From positions 4,328,752 through 4,392,751 of the forward strand of contig CM026425.1 of the NCBI GenBank assembly GCA_014871385.1: a stretch of DNA of 64,000 bases, in the 5' to 3' direction. Below the pieces are notes generated by a model. That model was given only the letters and a program-made list of their open reading frames with translations, made no database searches and was not told the DNA's origin. The stretch is from Ceratodon purpureus. Taxonomy: Eukaryota > Streptophyta > Bryopsida > Pseudoditrichales > Ditrichaceae. Positions 48,527 through 59,504 of the stretch are shown here, piece by piece (the first letter of the stretch is position 1; the number at the start of each line of letters is the position of its first letter). Both the position numbers and the translations under genes were made by a program.

Positions 48527-48980
48527 TTATTTTTTATTTTTTATTTATTTTTTAAGCATAATTCATTGCAGATAATTAAAATACAAGCCCTCATCGGGGA
48601 AACCCAGGGCCGGGAAAGTCACCAAAAGATCACAAGGCGGTTAGTGGGAATAGTTTTCCAAACTACAGAAAAACCATTTCTCACACACAGAAATTCATTC
48701 TGAGTCCAAGCAGCATCAACAGCGTCTAAAGCTGCCTGAGCCTTCTCCGGGGTTTTAGCCCGAGAGACTTTGAGTCTAGTCTTGTTCCAATCTACCCGGC
48801 CATATTCTAACAGCGAGTCCCAGATGTAGTCTTGGATTCGACTGCTTGACCAGTTGGTGCCGTCGAAGACGGCTTCATTGCGCAGGATCCAAGAACCCCA
48901 CAGAATTATTCCCCGAAGAAGATCCCAAATCCGAATAGCTCCCATCCTTCTCAGTCTAACTTTCTTCCCGAAGATGCATT
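48527..48980 (-). mobile_element. 5'-truncated LINE insertion with target duplication
   Basis: A 454-bp insert is flanked by a 16-bp direct repeat ATTCCTGATAAGTTTT (48511-48526 and 48981-48996). Copy 1 has the site unoccupied at about 31021-31037. On the minus strand it ends in an A-rich tail next to the left repeat. It encodes the end of a LINE ORF2, with LLRGIILWGSWILRNEAVFDG and IQDYIWDSLLEYGRVDW (48945-48619), resembling the region after the RT zinc-binding domain. Confidence 0.92.
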
Positions 48981-51144
48981 ATTCCTGATAAGTTTTATCT
49001 AGACATCTCATGGACTGAAGACAACATGTTTTGAGCAGTCTGGGAATTTGGTGACGTTTCCTGAATGCTTACATGCTTTAAACAGTATAGTCCAAAGAAT
49101 ATCTGCACAAGCAGTACTGTATCAAATGCATGAAAGGCATGGAATTTCTTATACTCAGTAATGTTGGTCCAGAAAGAGAGCAACGACGAGTCCCGCACTT
49201 CTGCTTCTCTGCTTCATCAGCATGGAGATTGTTGACCCTCACAACGACGATGCGCCATGAGCCTGAGAAGGTCTTACGAATCGTCATGCATACGTTGCTT
49301 CTTTACAGATATTAGAGTTACGCATCACCATCACGTCATGCTGGGCTGAAAGCACCGTTCCTAACAGTGCGCGCTGCGTTGCCTTGCATGAAAATCTCCA
49401 GTAGAGCCCAAGTCCATGGCGACACCCGTACTGTCGGGAAACAAGGTAGTCTGTCAGAAGCAACGACAAGAGTCAGTATTGAAATTAAACGGTTGAAAAT
49501 CAGAAATAACCAACCAACGCAGCACCTAGTGGGACGATCCACCGGGAATCAGATGGACTTCTGGTAAGATGTGCCTGAATCGAGACTACTGTAGCCTAAA
49601 CCCTAACCCCAATGCTCTTGTTTATGGAATTGCATTATTGTGGGCCAAAGATCAACCTTCTCACTGTGGCAGAAGAGAAGATTGGATTAATGTAGTTTAA
49701 AATAGTGGGTACTCTCTTTCCTTGTGTTTTTCCAGTTGCCCTGCTCGTAAGATAAACCTCTCACTATTCTTTGTGAATGAGGAACATCCTTTACTTTTTG
49801 TGTTGTGCATCTTTGGATGCTTAAATTGCTCTGTCAAGTGTAACAATCTTCACAGTCCCTGTTTTTCTCTTGCTTAGGAACTCTTTTAGTTTTCCCTGGT
49901 TACCGGTGAGTGCAGAGGATTGCTCGTTGGGTAAACTGGTTGTGATGGACGTAGCAGTACATAGCAGTGTTGGAGCTCAGTTAATTAGTATGAGTGTGCT
50001 TATCGATATGAATCTTTTGACCTACTTAACCACTTCTGAGCTCGATTGTGTTTGTGCACTGTCATGCCCATTGGCCTCGCATCACTTCATATAGTTAGTG
50101 TACATGAAATATATCTATTAGGACTTGCATAGAGCTTGAAATGATGTATCTGGCATTGGTAACAATGGTTTTCGGTTTTTTAAGAGGGACTCGAGATGAA
50201 AACTGTACCTATATGAAACTCGATTCATCAACATGTCCTCATTTTAGCAGCATCTTTTCATTTGAATACCCTATTGCTTCATATGGATGACTGAAACTCT
50301 CCCCTCAGGAAGAGTGTAGTGTAAAATGTATGCCTTTCTATCTGAGCTTGTTGGTAGTAAAACACTGCGCGCAGGTTCTGAATGTTCCTGCAGAGCTTTA
50401 GATTATCGCTCCTAAGCACCTGTGTGTCAGATTAATATAGAGCAATAGATTGTGCAATCAGGAATAGTGCAAGTACATACTAGAGTCTAACATAGCATTC
50501 TGGTAGATGCACCTAAAATCACGACAATCTCCAAAACCACCACACCCGAGTATGACCTTATTAACCTCCAGAATCTCTAAAAGCAAATTGTCAGTCCTCA
50601 TTTGGAGGACTAATTTGCTTATTGGTCACCTTGTTAGTGGGTGAACTCTCACAATCATAAAATATGGTTTTGGATTAAATGGTGAGCAAAATTGAGGACC
50701 ACTATTATTGCTCATAGGAAACTCTGAGTTAGAAATGGGTCACAGAGTACTTTGCACTTTTTGAAATTTTCTATAAAATTGAGAATTGCAAATTTTATGA
50801 TGCAAAATTTTGCACTCCTCAGTGAAATCCTATTTTGAAGATTAGAATAATTTTAAACGAATTTTTGAATTGCTAAATATAGGTCAAATTGCTTAAATTG
50901 ATGGTTTTAAATGCATCTACCATACCACTTTTAGTATGATAAATGCTACGATTCTCCTTCTGCAGTCTAAGCTTCGACATAACCATGTGCTGTCTTCTTG
51001 CACTCTTTCAGTCGTGATGACCATCTACTTGATGCTGTTGTGCTTCTTCACTTTACCCACTAGGATCGATGGACGCCCAGATTTGTGATTCCCTGACTTC
51101 GAAACGTTGTTGCGCGTGGTGCCACCAGGAGAATTCGCACAGCG

Positions 51145-52544
51145 ATGGAGCAATCGAATGGATCGACAGCAACCCAAGCCATACCGACATGGTCATCTCC
51201 GGGAGGGGAGGGAGAAGGGAGCTACAGTGGCTTATATTCCAAGATGTGGAATCAGATGGGCAGCATCATTCAGCCCTCGCTCAAGCACGCCATTCTACAC
51301 CAATTCTCACCGCCAAAGTCCGGCACTGAGCCCATTCACTACGCCGATTTCGGATATGCTGTGCGCGCCAATACCCTCGGCTTCGCCAAGTTTGTCGTCG
51401 ATGCCCTAAAGATGAGGCCAGATGTTATTGACAGAGACATTGTCTGCCATTTCGCCGATCTGCCATCGTTCGATTTCAACAAGTTGTTCAAGCAACTGCC
51501 ACCGTTCACAGGTCAAGGCGATGGTAGCGTGGAAGAGAGGACTTGGTTCGCCGATGGTGTTCCGGGCACACACTACGGTCGCATGTTCCCGCGATCGAGT
51601 TTGCACGTCGCCATCACCACGCTCACTCTCCATTACTTGTCCGAGGTACAGTTTCTGAACATTTCACATGTTCATTTTCTCATCATTCAACATCTAGCTC
51701 AGGAACACATAGTATCATGTCACACAAAGGAAGCTACTAATTCTGCTGCATGTGGAACAGCTTCCGAAATCCATCCTAGACAAGTCCTCGCCTGCGTACA
51801 ATAAGGGCAAAGTCGGCTGCCACGGCTCCAGCCCTGCGACAGCCGAGGCGTACGCAAAAGTCTCAAGACAAGGCTTGCGCAAGTTCTTCGAATGTAGAGC
51901 GGAAGAAATCGCATCTGGTGGAGTGCTCGGCTTCTACTGCCTCGGGCGGCGAGATCGAGCACATCCGGAAAACCAGTTGGTCGACGAAGGCAGCAATTAT
52001 TTACTCGACATTGAGAAAACATGGAAGGAGTTAGTGAACGAGGTAATTTCTTCAACATCACTTCTACATGTCAAAATACCATCTCGATCCCCGTAACAGC
52101 AAACATCTCCAAAACGCGCTCTGCTCATCTGCTCTCATGAAGTATCATAACCCCAGCAATCCTTGTCAACTGCAGGGAGTCCTCACGGACGAGAGCCTCG
52201 ACGACTTCAACTTACCGCTTTGCTACCCGAGCATAGACGAGCTGCAAGAGGCAATCGAGCATCCGCCGTCCGCGTTCCGTATCGAGAAACTGGACTTCAT
52301 CGAGAAACGCCCGCTCGCGGATAAACCGATGGAATTCGACGACGCAGAAGCATACGGAAAATTCATGGCGGTCATGTTTGGAAACATGAGACCGAGGCTT
52401 GCGAGATACGGCCTTGCACCCGAGCTCACAGACGAATTCGAGGAGCGGTATCGCCAGAACTGCGAGAAGAGCTACGCTGCCAAGAAGGCTGCCGGATTTC
52501 CAATGAACATGAGCATGTGCGTCGCGGTTTTGGTCAGAAAATGA
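51145..52544 (+). CDS. SABATH methyltransferase, copy 2, altered SAM motif
   Basis: Paralogue of the gene at 34171, with the same three-exon structure: 51145-51645, 51761-52042 and 52176-52544; 383 residues, open throughout. Exons 2 and 3 are almost identical to copy 1. Exon 1 is more changed (for example LYSKMWNQMGSIIQPS for LSKLWSRVGSMLEPS). The SAM-binding motif reads ADFGYAVRANTLGF: the cysteine at 71 is tyrosine and the glycine at 74 is arginine, relative to the intact copy. The glycine belongs to the nucleotide-binding loop, so methyl-donor binding may be weakened or lost (inference). No stop or frameshift was seen. Confidence 0.9.
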
Positions 52545-54309
52545 GAACTGGCGTGAAACCCTGGCGCGATCGCCATCGCCATTAGTCTCTCTCTCGCTCA
52601 AGGAGTTCCAAGGAAATATTCGGTTGATATCTATGTGATACTGCCGTAATACTAGTGTGATACTGCTCGAATATCGTCATCTAATACCCTAGAGTTTCAT
52701 GTTGGGAAGTTAGGCTAACTGAGAAGTTCTCGAGGAACCAGTTTTTGGGTGATTTTTTTCGTAAAAATTTCTGTGTTGGAATTTGTGATATTATTTATAA
52801 TATCTAATTGGATGAATGTGAGCATATTTTAATGTATAAAGTGTCTACTAAACCTTGGTAAGAATGGACCCTCATATTGGAAGATTATAGTATGTATGAA
52901 TTGTATAATGCATATTCAAAAATGAGGTTTTTTAGGGTGCCTAGGTGTGAAACTTCCCAAGGTGAGATTTAGACTAATTTCTCAAAAATTAAGGTGACAA
53001 GAATCAACAATGAATTGAGCTGACACCTCTCCATAGCACATTTCATATCAAGACTACATCAGCACATAGTTGTTGTAAATTTTATTAATTATATTGACAT
53101 ACAATTTAGAACAACAATGTTCATACCTTACAAAGTAATAAAAGTTGGTATATTAATTAAGATTGGAAAACATAAAATTATTTGCAAAAATACCTAATTT
53201 ATTCAAATAACAAACTTCTAAGAGAAAATATACCACATGATACATTCGTTGTTTTTGAAAAAACAAATTCACAAGTATTTTGTAGAGAGTAAATTTAATT
53301 TTGAAAAACCAATTGGCTAAGTTTTGTGACTTGTAGGATGAGTTAGGTTGTTAGAATGGTTAGAATAGTGTAAAGGGAACTATTTGCAGCCCGGGTTAGA
53401 TTCCAATAGGTTTTAAAAAGAGGATATGAATGGTTAATATGACAATTGGTTGTAACTAATTGCCTTGATTTTTGCTACAAAGGCACAAACTTTTGAGTCT
53501 ATTGGTAGTACTTGTGAAGGAGGCTCCTTCTTGGCTGTGGAAGTTGTAGGTGCGTTCACCTATTGGAGTTTAGCAGTCTAGATCAATACTAAATATATAG
53601 TGAAAAAGAGTTGCAGACTATGAAGATTGAATGTACTTTGGAAGACTAAGAATTTCTATAATATAATATTAAGTATTAATGTGGTGACAATTTGGAGTTG
53701 AGTGTAATGTTGATGTATGGATGAGTGTGATAAATGTTACAAATTAATTAAATTATGAATTGCCTAATTTTTTAATTGTAATCAGAGGGTAAAAGAGTGG
53801 AAGGAATTGTCAGAAATTGGACAATGATGTATGATCTGTGAGTGAAATAAAGCCAATTGGAAATTAAACCAATAATGGAGAAGGAATTCAAATTATGGTG
53901 AATTGAAGTTAATGTAAAAGAGGATTTAATTCAAATTATGTATTGTCTTAGAGAAGGATGTCATTGTAGTAAAAAGGATAATACAGATAATTTACTATCA
54001 ATTGGTGGAGCAGCATTTAATTAGTACGTGGAGAAGCAATTGATACACGAATGGTGATGGAACAAAGGAGCGTTTGACAAATCAAAGATGTAAATTGGAA
54101 GCTGGATTATAAGAGATGAGTTTCTCAACCATATATAATAAGTTTAGAGTCATAAATAGGTGTATGTAGGAAGTACAAGGATCCTTCACCATTTTCTCAT
54201 TGGATTACCAATTAATAATATTGACAATCTACTAATGAACTTACCAATAGCCTCCCTAGTGAACAAACTTAAATCTATTTCAATTATTTCAATTGGATAA
54301 ATATACTAA

Positions 54310-55620
54310 TTCTACATATTTGCAATATTTCAGTGTTTTATTCATATACACTTTAATAGTTGCTCAACTCCAAAATAAAATTTTACAAATTTAGAAGATG
54401 TATGTTATAATTCTTCAACTCAAAACATCAAATTTCAAAATCCAGTTCTTTGCAAACATTAAGAGAAATTTGGAGTCTCCAAAAGGCCTTTGGGTTTCCT
54501 ACGTGGCTGAAAATTTGGGCCAGCCCATGCACTTTATCCTGCTGGCACCAATGGGTTATCAGCGGTGAGGGCTTTATGAATTCCTTCAAAACTGGCGCAA
54601 TTTGGCCACCTACTGGAATGAATTTGCTATTCCACCTTCGAGACGCAACGTGCGCAAGGTATTGAGGTTGAAATGCTTCCAACGGTCATTTGAAGATGGT
54701 CATGTTGTGGGAGACTTATCGCGGTTGCGTTGTCGTCCAGGATGGAGCGCTGGAGGCCTTTGAAGGGATCATTGGGTTGATTGAGTTAGGGTTTACGGTC
54801 GTCACGCATTGTGCAATAGACATTTATGGTTCAGCTGTAGTGGTCTCCTGGTCACTGCCAGCGGGCTTGCATCCGCCTAGCGGTTGGAGAAATCGAGCCG
54901 GCTCACAATTGCAATTTAGGGATGACGCTACGGGTAGCTTATATCCTACCTTCAACGCCGTGGAAGTTGGAATAGCAGTTCGTGATCGTAGAGGGTGAAT
55001 TGACAATATGTAGTTGTCACGGTTGCTCCCAACCGCGACAACATTTATAAGTTTCCGAATTCATTATCAAGTGTTTCTTACATTGCAGTGACATGGCTAG
55101 ACGGCCGAACTCCATCGTACATAGGGTCATCCTACATAACAATCAAGACGTAGAGGGCAACTGGGTCCCTATGAGGTTGGACCGTGATTCATAGGTTATG
55201 TTGTAACCAGGGTAACAGCGGGGAGGCTCCGTGGCCGGCGCTTAGACTGGTGATGTGACCGTCTCGGCATACGGTGCTGATGCTCTAAGCATTTGTTTGT
55301 TCACTTCACCAAATTTCTCAACTTCAATCAGGCATCCGAGTTTCCTGGAAAGTCGCCATCTCAATGACCTTCTATTTCACCCAAAAAATGAATCATTTTG
55401 GATGATCAGTTTAACGCTTTAATGCCCACATGACCACAAAGTGATCGTAAGAGTGTCAGCAATGCAAATAACGGAAAATCCGTAAAGAATTGGATTTTGG
55501 ATTTTGATGTTTAGAGTTGGAGAATTATGACAAAAACATTTCTTGAAAAACAAGATTTCTATTTGAAGTTGTGGAACTTTCAAAATACTTGTGTACAAAA
55601 CACAAAGTTATTGCAAACAA
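54310..55620. mobile_element. Possible gene-capturing TIR element
   Basis: About 135 bp at 54310-54443 recurs in inverted, diverged form at 55483-55620 (anchors: ATAATTCTTCAACTC against GAGTTGGAGAATTAT, AAAATCCAGTTCTTT against AAAGAATTGGATTTT). Between them lies roughly 1 kb of clearly GC-richer DNA with open frames at 54428-54682 (-) and 54690-54998 (+) that I do not recognise. This resembles a MULE-type element carrying host sequence. No target duplication was identified. Confidence 0.4.
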
Positions 55621-56220
55621 ATTGAAACAATGTAAAAGTGCAATGTGAAAGTTGCATGTTGAACTTGGATAACCTCACCAAATCCACATGTTTTTGTCCT
55701 ATTACTGATTGTAAGTAGTTGCTCAACATCTAAAGTTCCTTTAAATTCAATTTGGATTTTGGAATTAAGGGCACTTAGATGAAGTAGTAGAAAGTAATAT
55801 TTTGGCGTGATTTTTTTGGAGAAAGATTTTGTTGCAAACTAATTGGATAAGCGTATGTTTCTTCAATAATTTCTAATTGATGAACTTGTTTTCTCTTCAA
55901 ATTTGGGCAATGAATTTTTTTTAATTTTAAAGCTAATTTTTGGATTTTTTATTGTAATTTGTTTTAAACTAAATTCCTACTCAAACTACAAACTTTCCCA
56001 AGTTGGAGTATACATGAGTTTTACAAGGGCATGCTTCAGAGTTCAACCAAACAAGTTCTATAGTTGCTCATAAAAAAATTCAGCCTACTTTGATCTTTAT
56101 GATCTCACAAATAAAAAAAATTGACGGTACAATTTTGGTATATGAGTAGTATATCGAGTTATTTTGAGATCCTATGGTTAAATTTACTAAAAATTATTTA
56201 TATTGAGATTTATTAGGTTG

Positions 56221-56962
56221 GAAGGGGATGAACACAATAAGTGGACCAAAAAAGTGCTTAACTATTTATCAGTTTCTGCCCTTTTGCAAAAATTGCACAA
56301 AAGTTATAGAAAGATATAATTTAATTTAGTTTTTTTGGCTAATATAGATTCTCAACTTGGTTTTCTACAACTTGGAAAAGTTTTGTGCAAAGTAGACACT
56401 TTAAAGTTATTGTATGAAGGCTTTAAATCCAAGCAAAGTGAATGCAGTCATTTGAAAAAGTGGCTAGAAAATAATCAAAAATTATCTAAAAATCACTTTT
56501 CATGAAGTCGTGCCCTCTATATGTTTAAGAGGTATTCTAGAACAGTCAATTCATAAGCTTATTAATTGGTTTACGGTTCTAAAAGTACAACAAGGATGTT
56601 TTTTAATAGGGTTACTTCTGCGGTACTTTTAGTGAGTTAAATTTCACCGAACGTTATTTTTTAATTGAAAAAAACATCCTCTAAAGACAATAGAGGGCAC
56701 CAAATGAAGAAATCAAGACTTTGGAAAAGTTCATTTTCATGATTTAGAACTAATGGTCAAATTAAGTTTCAATTGAAGATGTTCTTTTAACATAGATGCG
56801 TGGGAGATACCTCATGACACCCTAGAAAGTGACTAAAATGCTCAAGAACTACACCAAAATGCTCAAAATCAGTTTGAGCTTTGAAAAACAGCACACTTTA
56901 TATTCACTCCCTAGTGATCACATGTTGCACTTTGTGGTCCACTTTATTGTGCTCTTCCTCAG
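56221..56962 (-). mobile_element. TIR element family 'GCACAATAAAGT', inverted copy B
   Basis: Diverged inverted match of 58580-59320. The ends carry the family motif (GGGGATGAACACAATAAGTGGACC at the left, in degenerate form; CACTTTGTGGTCCACTTTATT at 56929 on). Internal anchors shared in reverse with copy A include the segment around AAACATCCTCTAAAGACAATAG. Non-coding. Confidence 0.6.
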
Positions 56963-57110
56963 AAGTAGAAAGGAATCGATATGACAATTTTTGTTCCAAA
57001 AACACCAAAGAACTTTAGAGGACAAGAATAATGAGATACAAAATGAATTGGAGATTTGTGGTTTTAGATTTGTAGCTGTGACCAACAGATTTTTCGGATT
57101 GTTAGTATAA

Positions 57111-57626
57111 AGCATCGCCACCCTTGCACTGTAAAGCCTCCCTCTAAACCAAATCTATCTTTTGACTGACCTAAAATTAGAAATTGAAATTACCATCATT
57201 AGAAGCGCATTAAAATAAAAGTGAGACATTTCTCAAGAAAAAAAAATTACAAAAATTTGACAAAGGTGAAATGTCCCATTGAAAACACCATGTATTCAAA
57301 TTTTAGAGGGAGTATACCAAATCTTGCTTAAAAATGGAAAGATCCACCCACACTCCCTCTATATTTTCTGAAATTTAGAGGGAGTGTGGAAGAATCTTTC
57401 CATTTTTAAGCAAGATTTGGTGTACTCCCTCTAAAATTTGAATACATGGTGTTTTCAATGGGACATTTCACCTTTGTAAAATTTTTGTAATTTTTTTTTC
57501 TTGAGAAATGTCCCACATTTATTTTAATACGCTTCTAACGATGGTAATTTCAATGTCTAATTTTAGGTCAGTCAAAAGATAGATTTGGTTTAGAGGGAGG
57601 CTTTATAGTGCAAGGGTGGTGATGCT
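57111..57626. mobile_element. Foldback element or MITE, 516-bp palindrome
   Basis: Arms 57111-57360 and 57377-57626 pair with a constant coordinate sum (114737) and a 16-nt centre. Mismatches are scattered and few. The outer ends read AGCATC...GATGCT and contain CACCCTTGCAC. No coding capacity. A transcript would form a long imperfect hairpin. Confidence 0.85.
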
Positions 57627-58574
57627 CTAAGTCTCTTTGGATCAAAACATTATTTACTTAAGTGTTTGGAAGGTAGCGTTTTGTGTTGACATGCAGACAA
57701 TCTCCATGGATTGGGCTTTGAATGAAACAGAGGAGTACTTGAGTATTTAACCCAAGGTTGTTACTGTATTTCTAAGAACTCCGTAACTTTCAAAATGCCT
57801 GAATGGCCAGGCCGGCAAATTTGTCCATCATTGGGCCATGATACTCTGAATTTGTTCAAAGTCAAAATCCAAAACTACATAATTCAATGCTTTTCATTAT
57901 TATCAACTGGTGCAAGATCTTGAAGTCTCATCATGCTTGACCTTTTCCAAAAACTTTGCACAATTTAATAATATTTGTGCTCTTACAGCCAATGGTCTTC
58001 TGAAAGATTGAATAAAGAGAGCATTATTCTTCAAAATAATACAAAATATTAGAGTTGTTTGTAAAGGTAACTAGTCTTTTGCCCTCCATTTCTCATGGAA
58101 ATGAAAATCTAACTTTCATTTGAGTTTCTCCACAAAGTAATTCTATAAAATAAAATTTAGGATTTGAGTGGAGATTTTAATTACAAAAAATGGTATAATT
58201 TTTTCCAAAAATAATTTTAATAGTGTTGGATGCCATGCACCAATTCTATGCACGGTCATTCCTCTCATTTATGAAGTTGCCCAATGACCCTACAAATATG
58301 GTCTACAAGTCTTTTCCTTGCGCTCCATATTTATAAACTATCTAAAAGTCAAGTTCAAATTAAGGTTTTGAAAATTTTGAACTTAAACACTGCTATATCA
58401 TATATTCTATTCAAGGTCAACAGTGAGAGCCCGTCATTGGAGTCAACAACTAGAGGTTTATTAATTTTATAAGTTTAAAACTAAAAATTTGAAATAATTT
58501 GTGGATGATTATATTATTTAACTTCCACAAGGATAATACTAGCCTATAATTGTGTTTTTCAAGATTTGAGGCAA

Positions 58575-59504
58575 GTATATGGGGGAGAGCACAATAAAGT
58601 AGACCACAAAGTGCAAAATGTGACCACCAACAAGTGAATATGAAGTGTGCTGTTTTTTAAGGCTCAAAGCTGATTTTGAGCATTTTGGTGTAGTTTTTGA
58701 GCATTTTAGTCACTTTCTAGGGTGTCATAAGGTATCTTATATACATCTTCATAAAAAGAACATCTTCAATTGAAACTTAATTTGACCACTAGTTCTAATT
58801 CATGAAAATGAACTTTTCCAAAGTCTTAATTTCTTCATTTGGAGCCATCTATTGTCTTTAGAGGATGTTTTTTTCAATTTGAAAAACAATGTTCGGTGAA
58901 AAAAAATGCACAAAAAGTACCGTGGAAGTGACCCTCTTAAAAAGTATCCTTGCGGTACTTTTGGAACCCTAAACCAATCAATGAGTATATTAATTGACTA
59001 TTTTAGAATACTTCTTAAACATATAGAGTGCACCGCGAAATTAAAAATGATTTTGGACAAAACCCTAAACCGTTATGTTCACTTTTCTAAATGACGACCA
59101 TTCACTTTGCCTGACTTTGACGTCTCCGTTTTCCATTGTAAACTCAATATCTTTTCTCGCAACTTTGGGAAGTTGAAGAAGATCAAGTCTACTTTCCGTA
59201 TCCCAAACTTAATTTTGCATCAACATAACGTAAATCCCACTTTGTCTAGTCTTTACAGAAGGGGCTGAAATTGGGAAAAAGATAAGCACTTTTGTGGTTC
59301 ACTTTATTGTGCTTCCCCCCCTCAACATCTTCTTCCACAAATTTGGGAAGTTGAAGAAGATCAAGTCTACTTTCCGTATCCTAAACTTAATTTTGCATCA
59401 ACATTACGTAAATCCCACTTTCTCTAGTCTTTATAGAAGGGGCTGAAATTGGAAAAAAGATAAGCACTTTTGTGGTTCACTTTATTGTGCTTCCCCCCAT
59501 ATAC
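58575..59504 (+). mobile_element. TIR element family 'GCACAATAAAGT', copy A
   Basis: Ends GTATATGGGGG at 58575 and CCCCCATATAC ending at 59504 enclose inverted copies of GCACAATAAAGT(A/G)(G/A)ACCACAAA. A 178-bp tandem duplication (59162-59319 and 59340-59497) repeats the right terminal region. Non-coding, AT-rich. Superfamily not determined. Confidence 0.65.

Larger units (their letters stand above)
48459..54440 (+). repeat. Segmental duplication, copy 2 (derived)
   Basis: Direct copy of 30969-36470. It begins inside a former GT14 intron, then jumps from the equivalent of 31112 to 33163, so GT14 exons 6-9 are deleted. It has since gained a LINE insertion (48527-48980), about 1.1 kb between 49925 and 51060, and about 1 kb at 53287-54310. 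SABATH 2 is inside. Confidence 0.85.

Noticed and set aside
53287..54310. Gene within the AT-rich insertion of duplication copy 2
   Set aside because: No open frame of note and no motif. Treated as inserted or expanded non-coding DNA.
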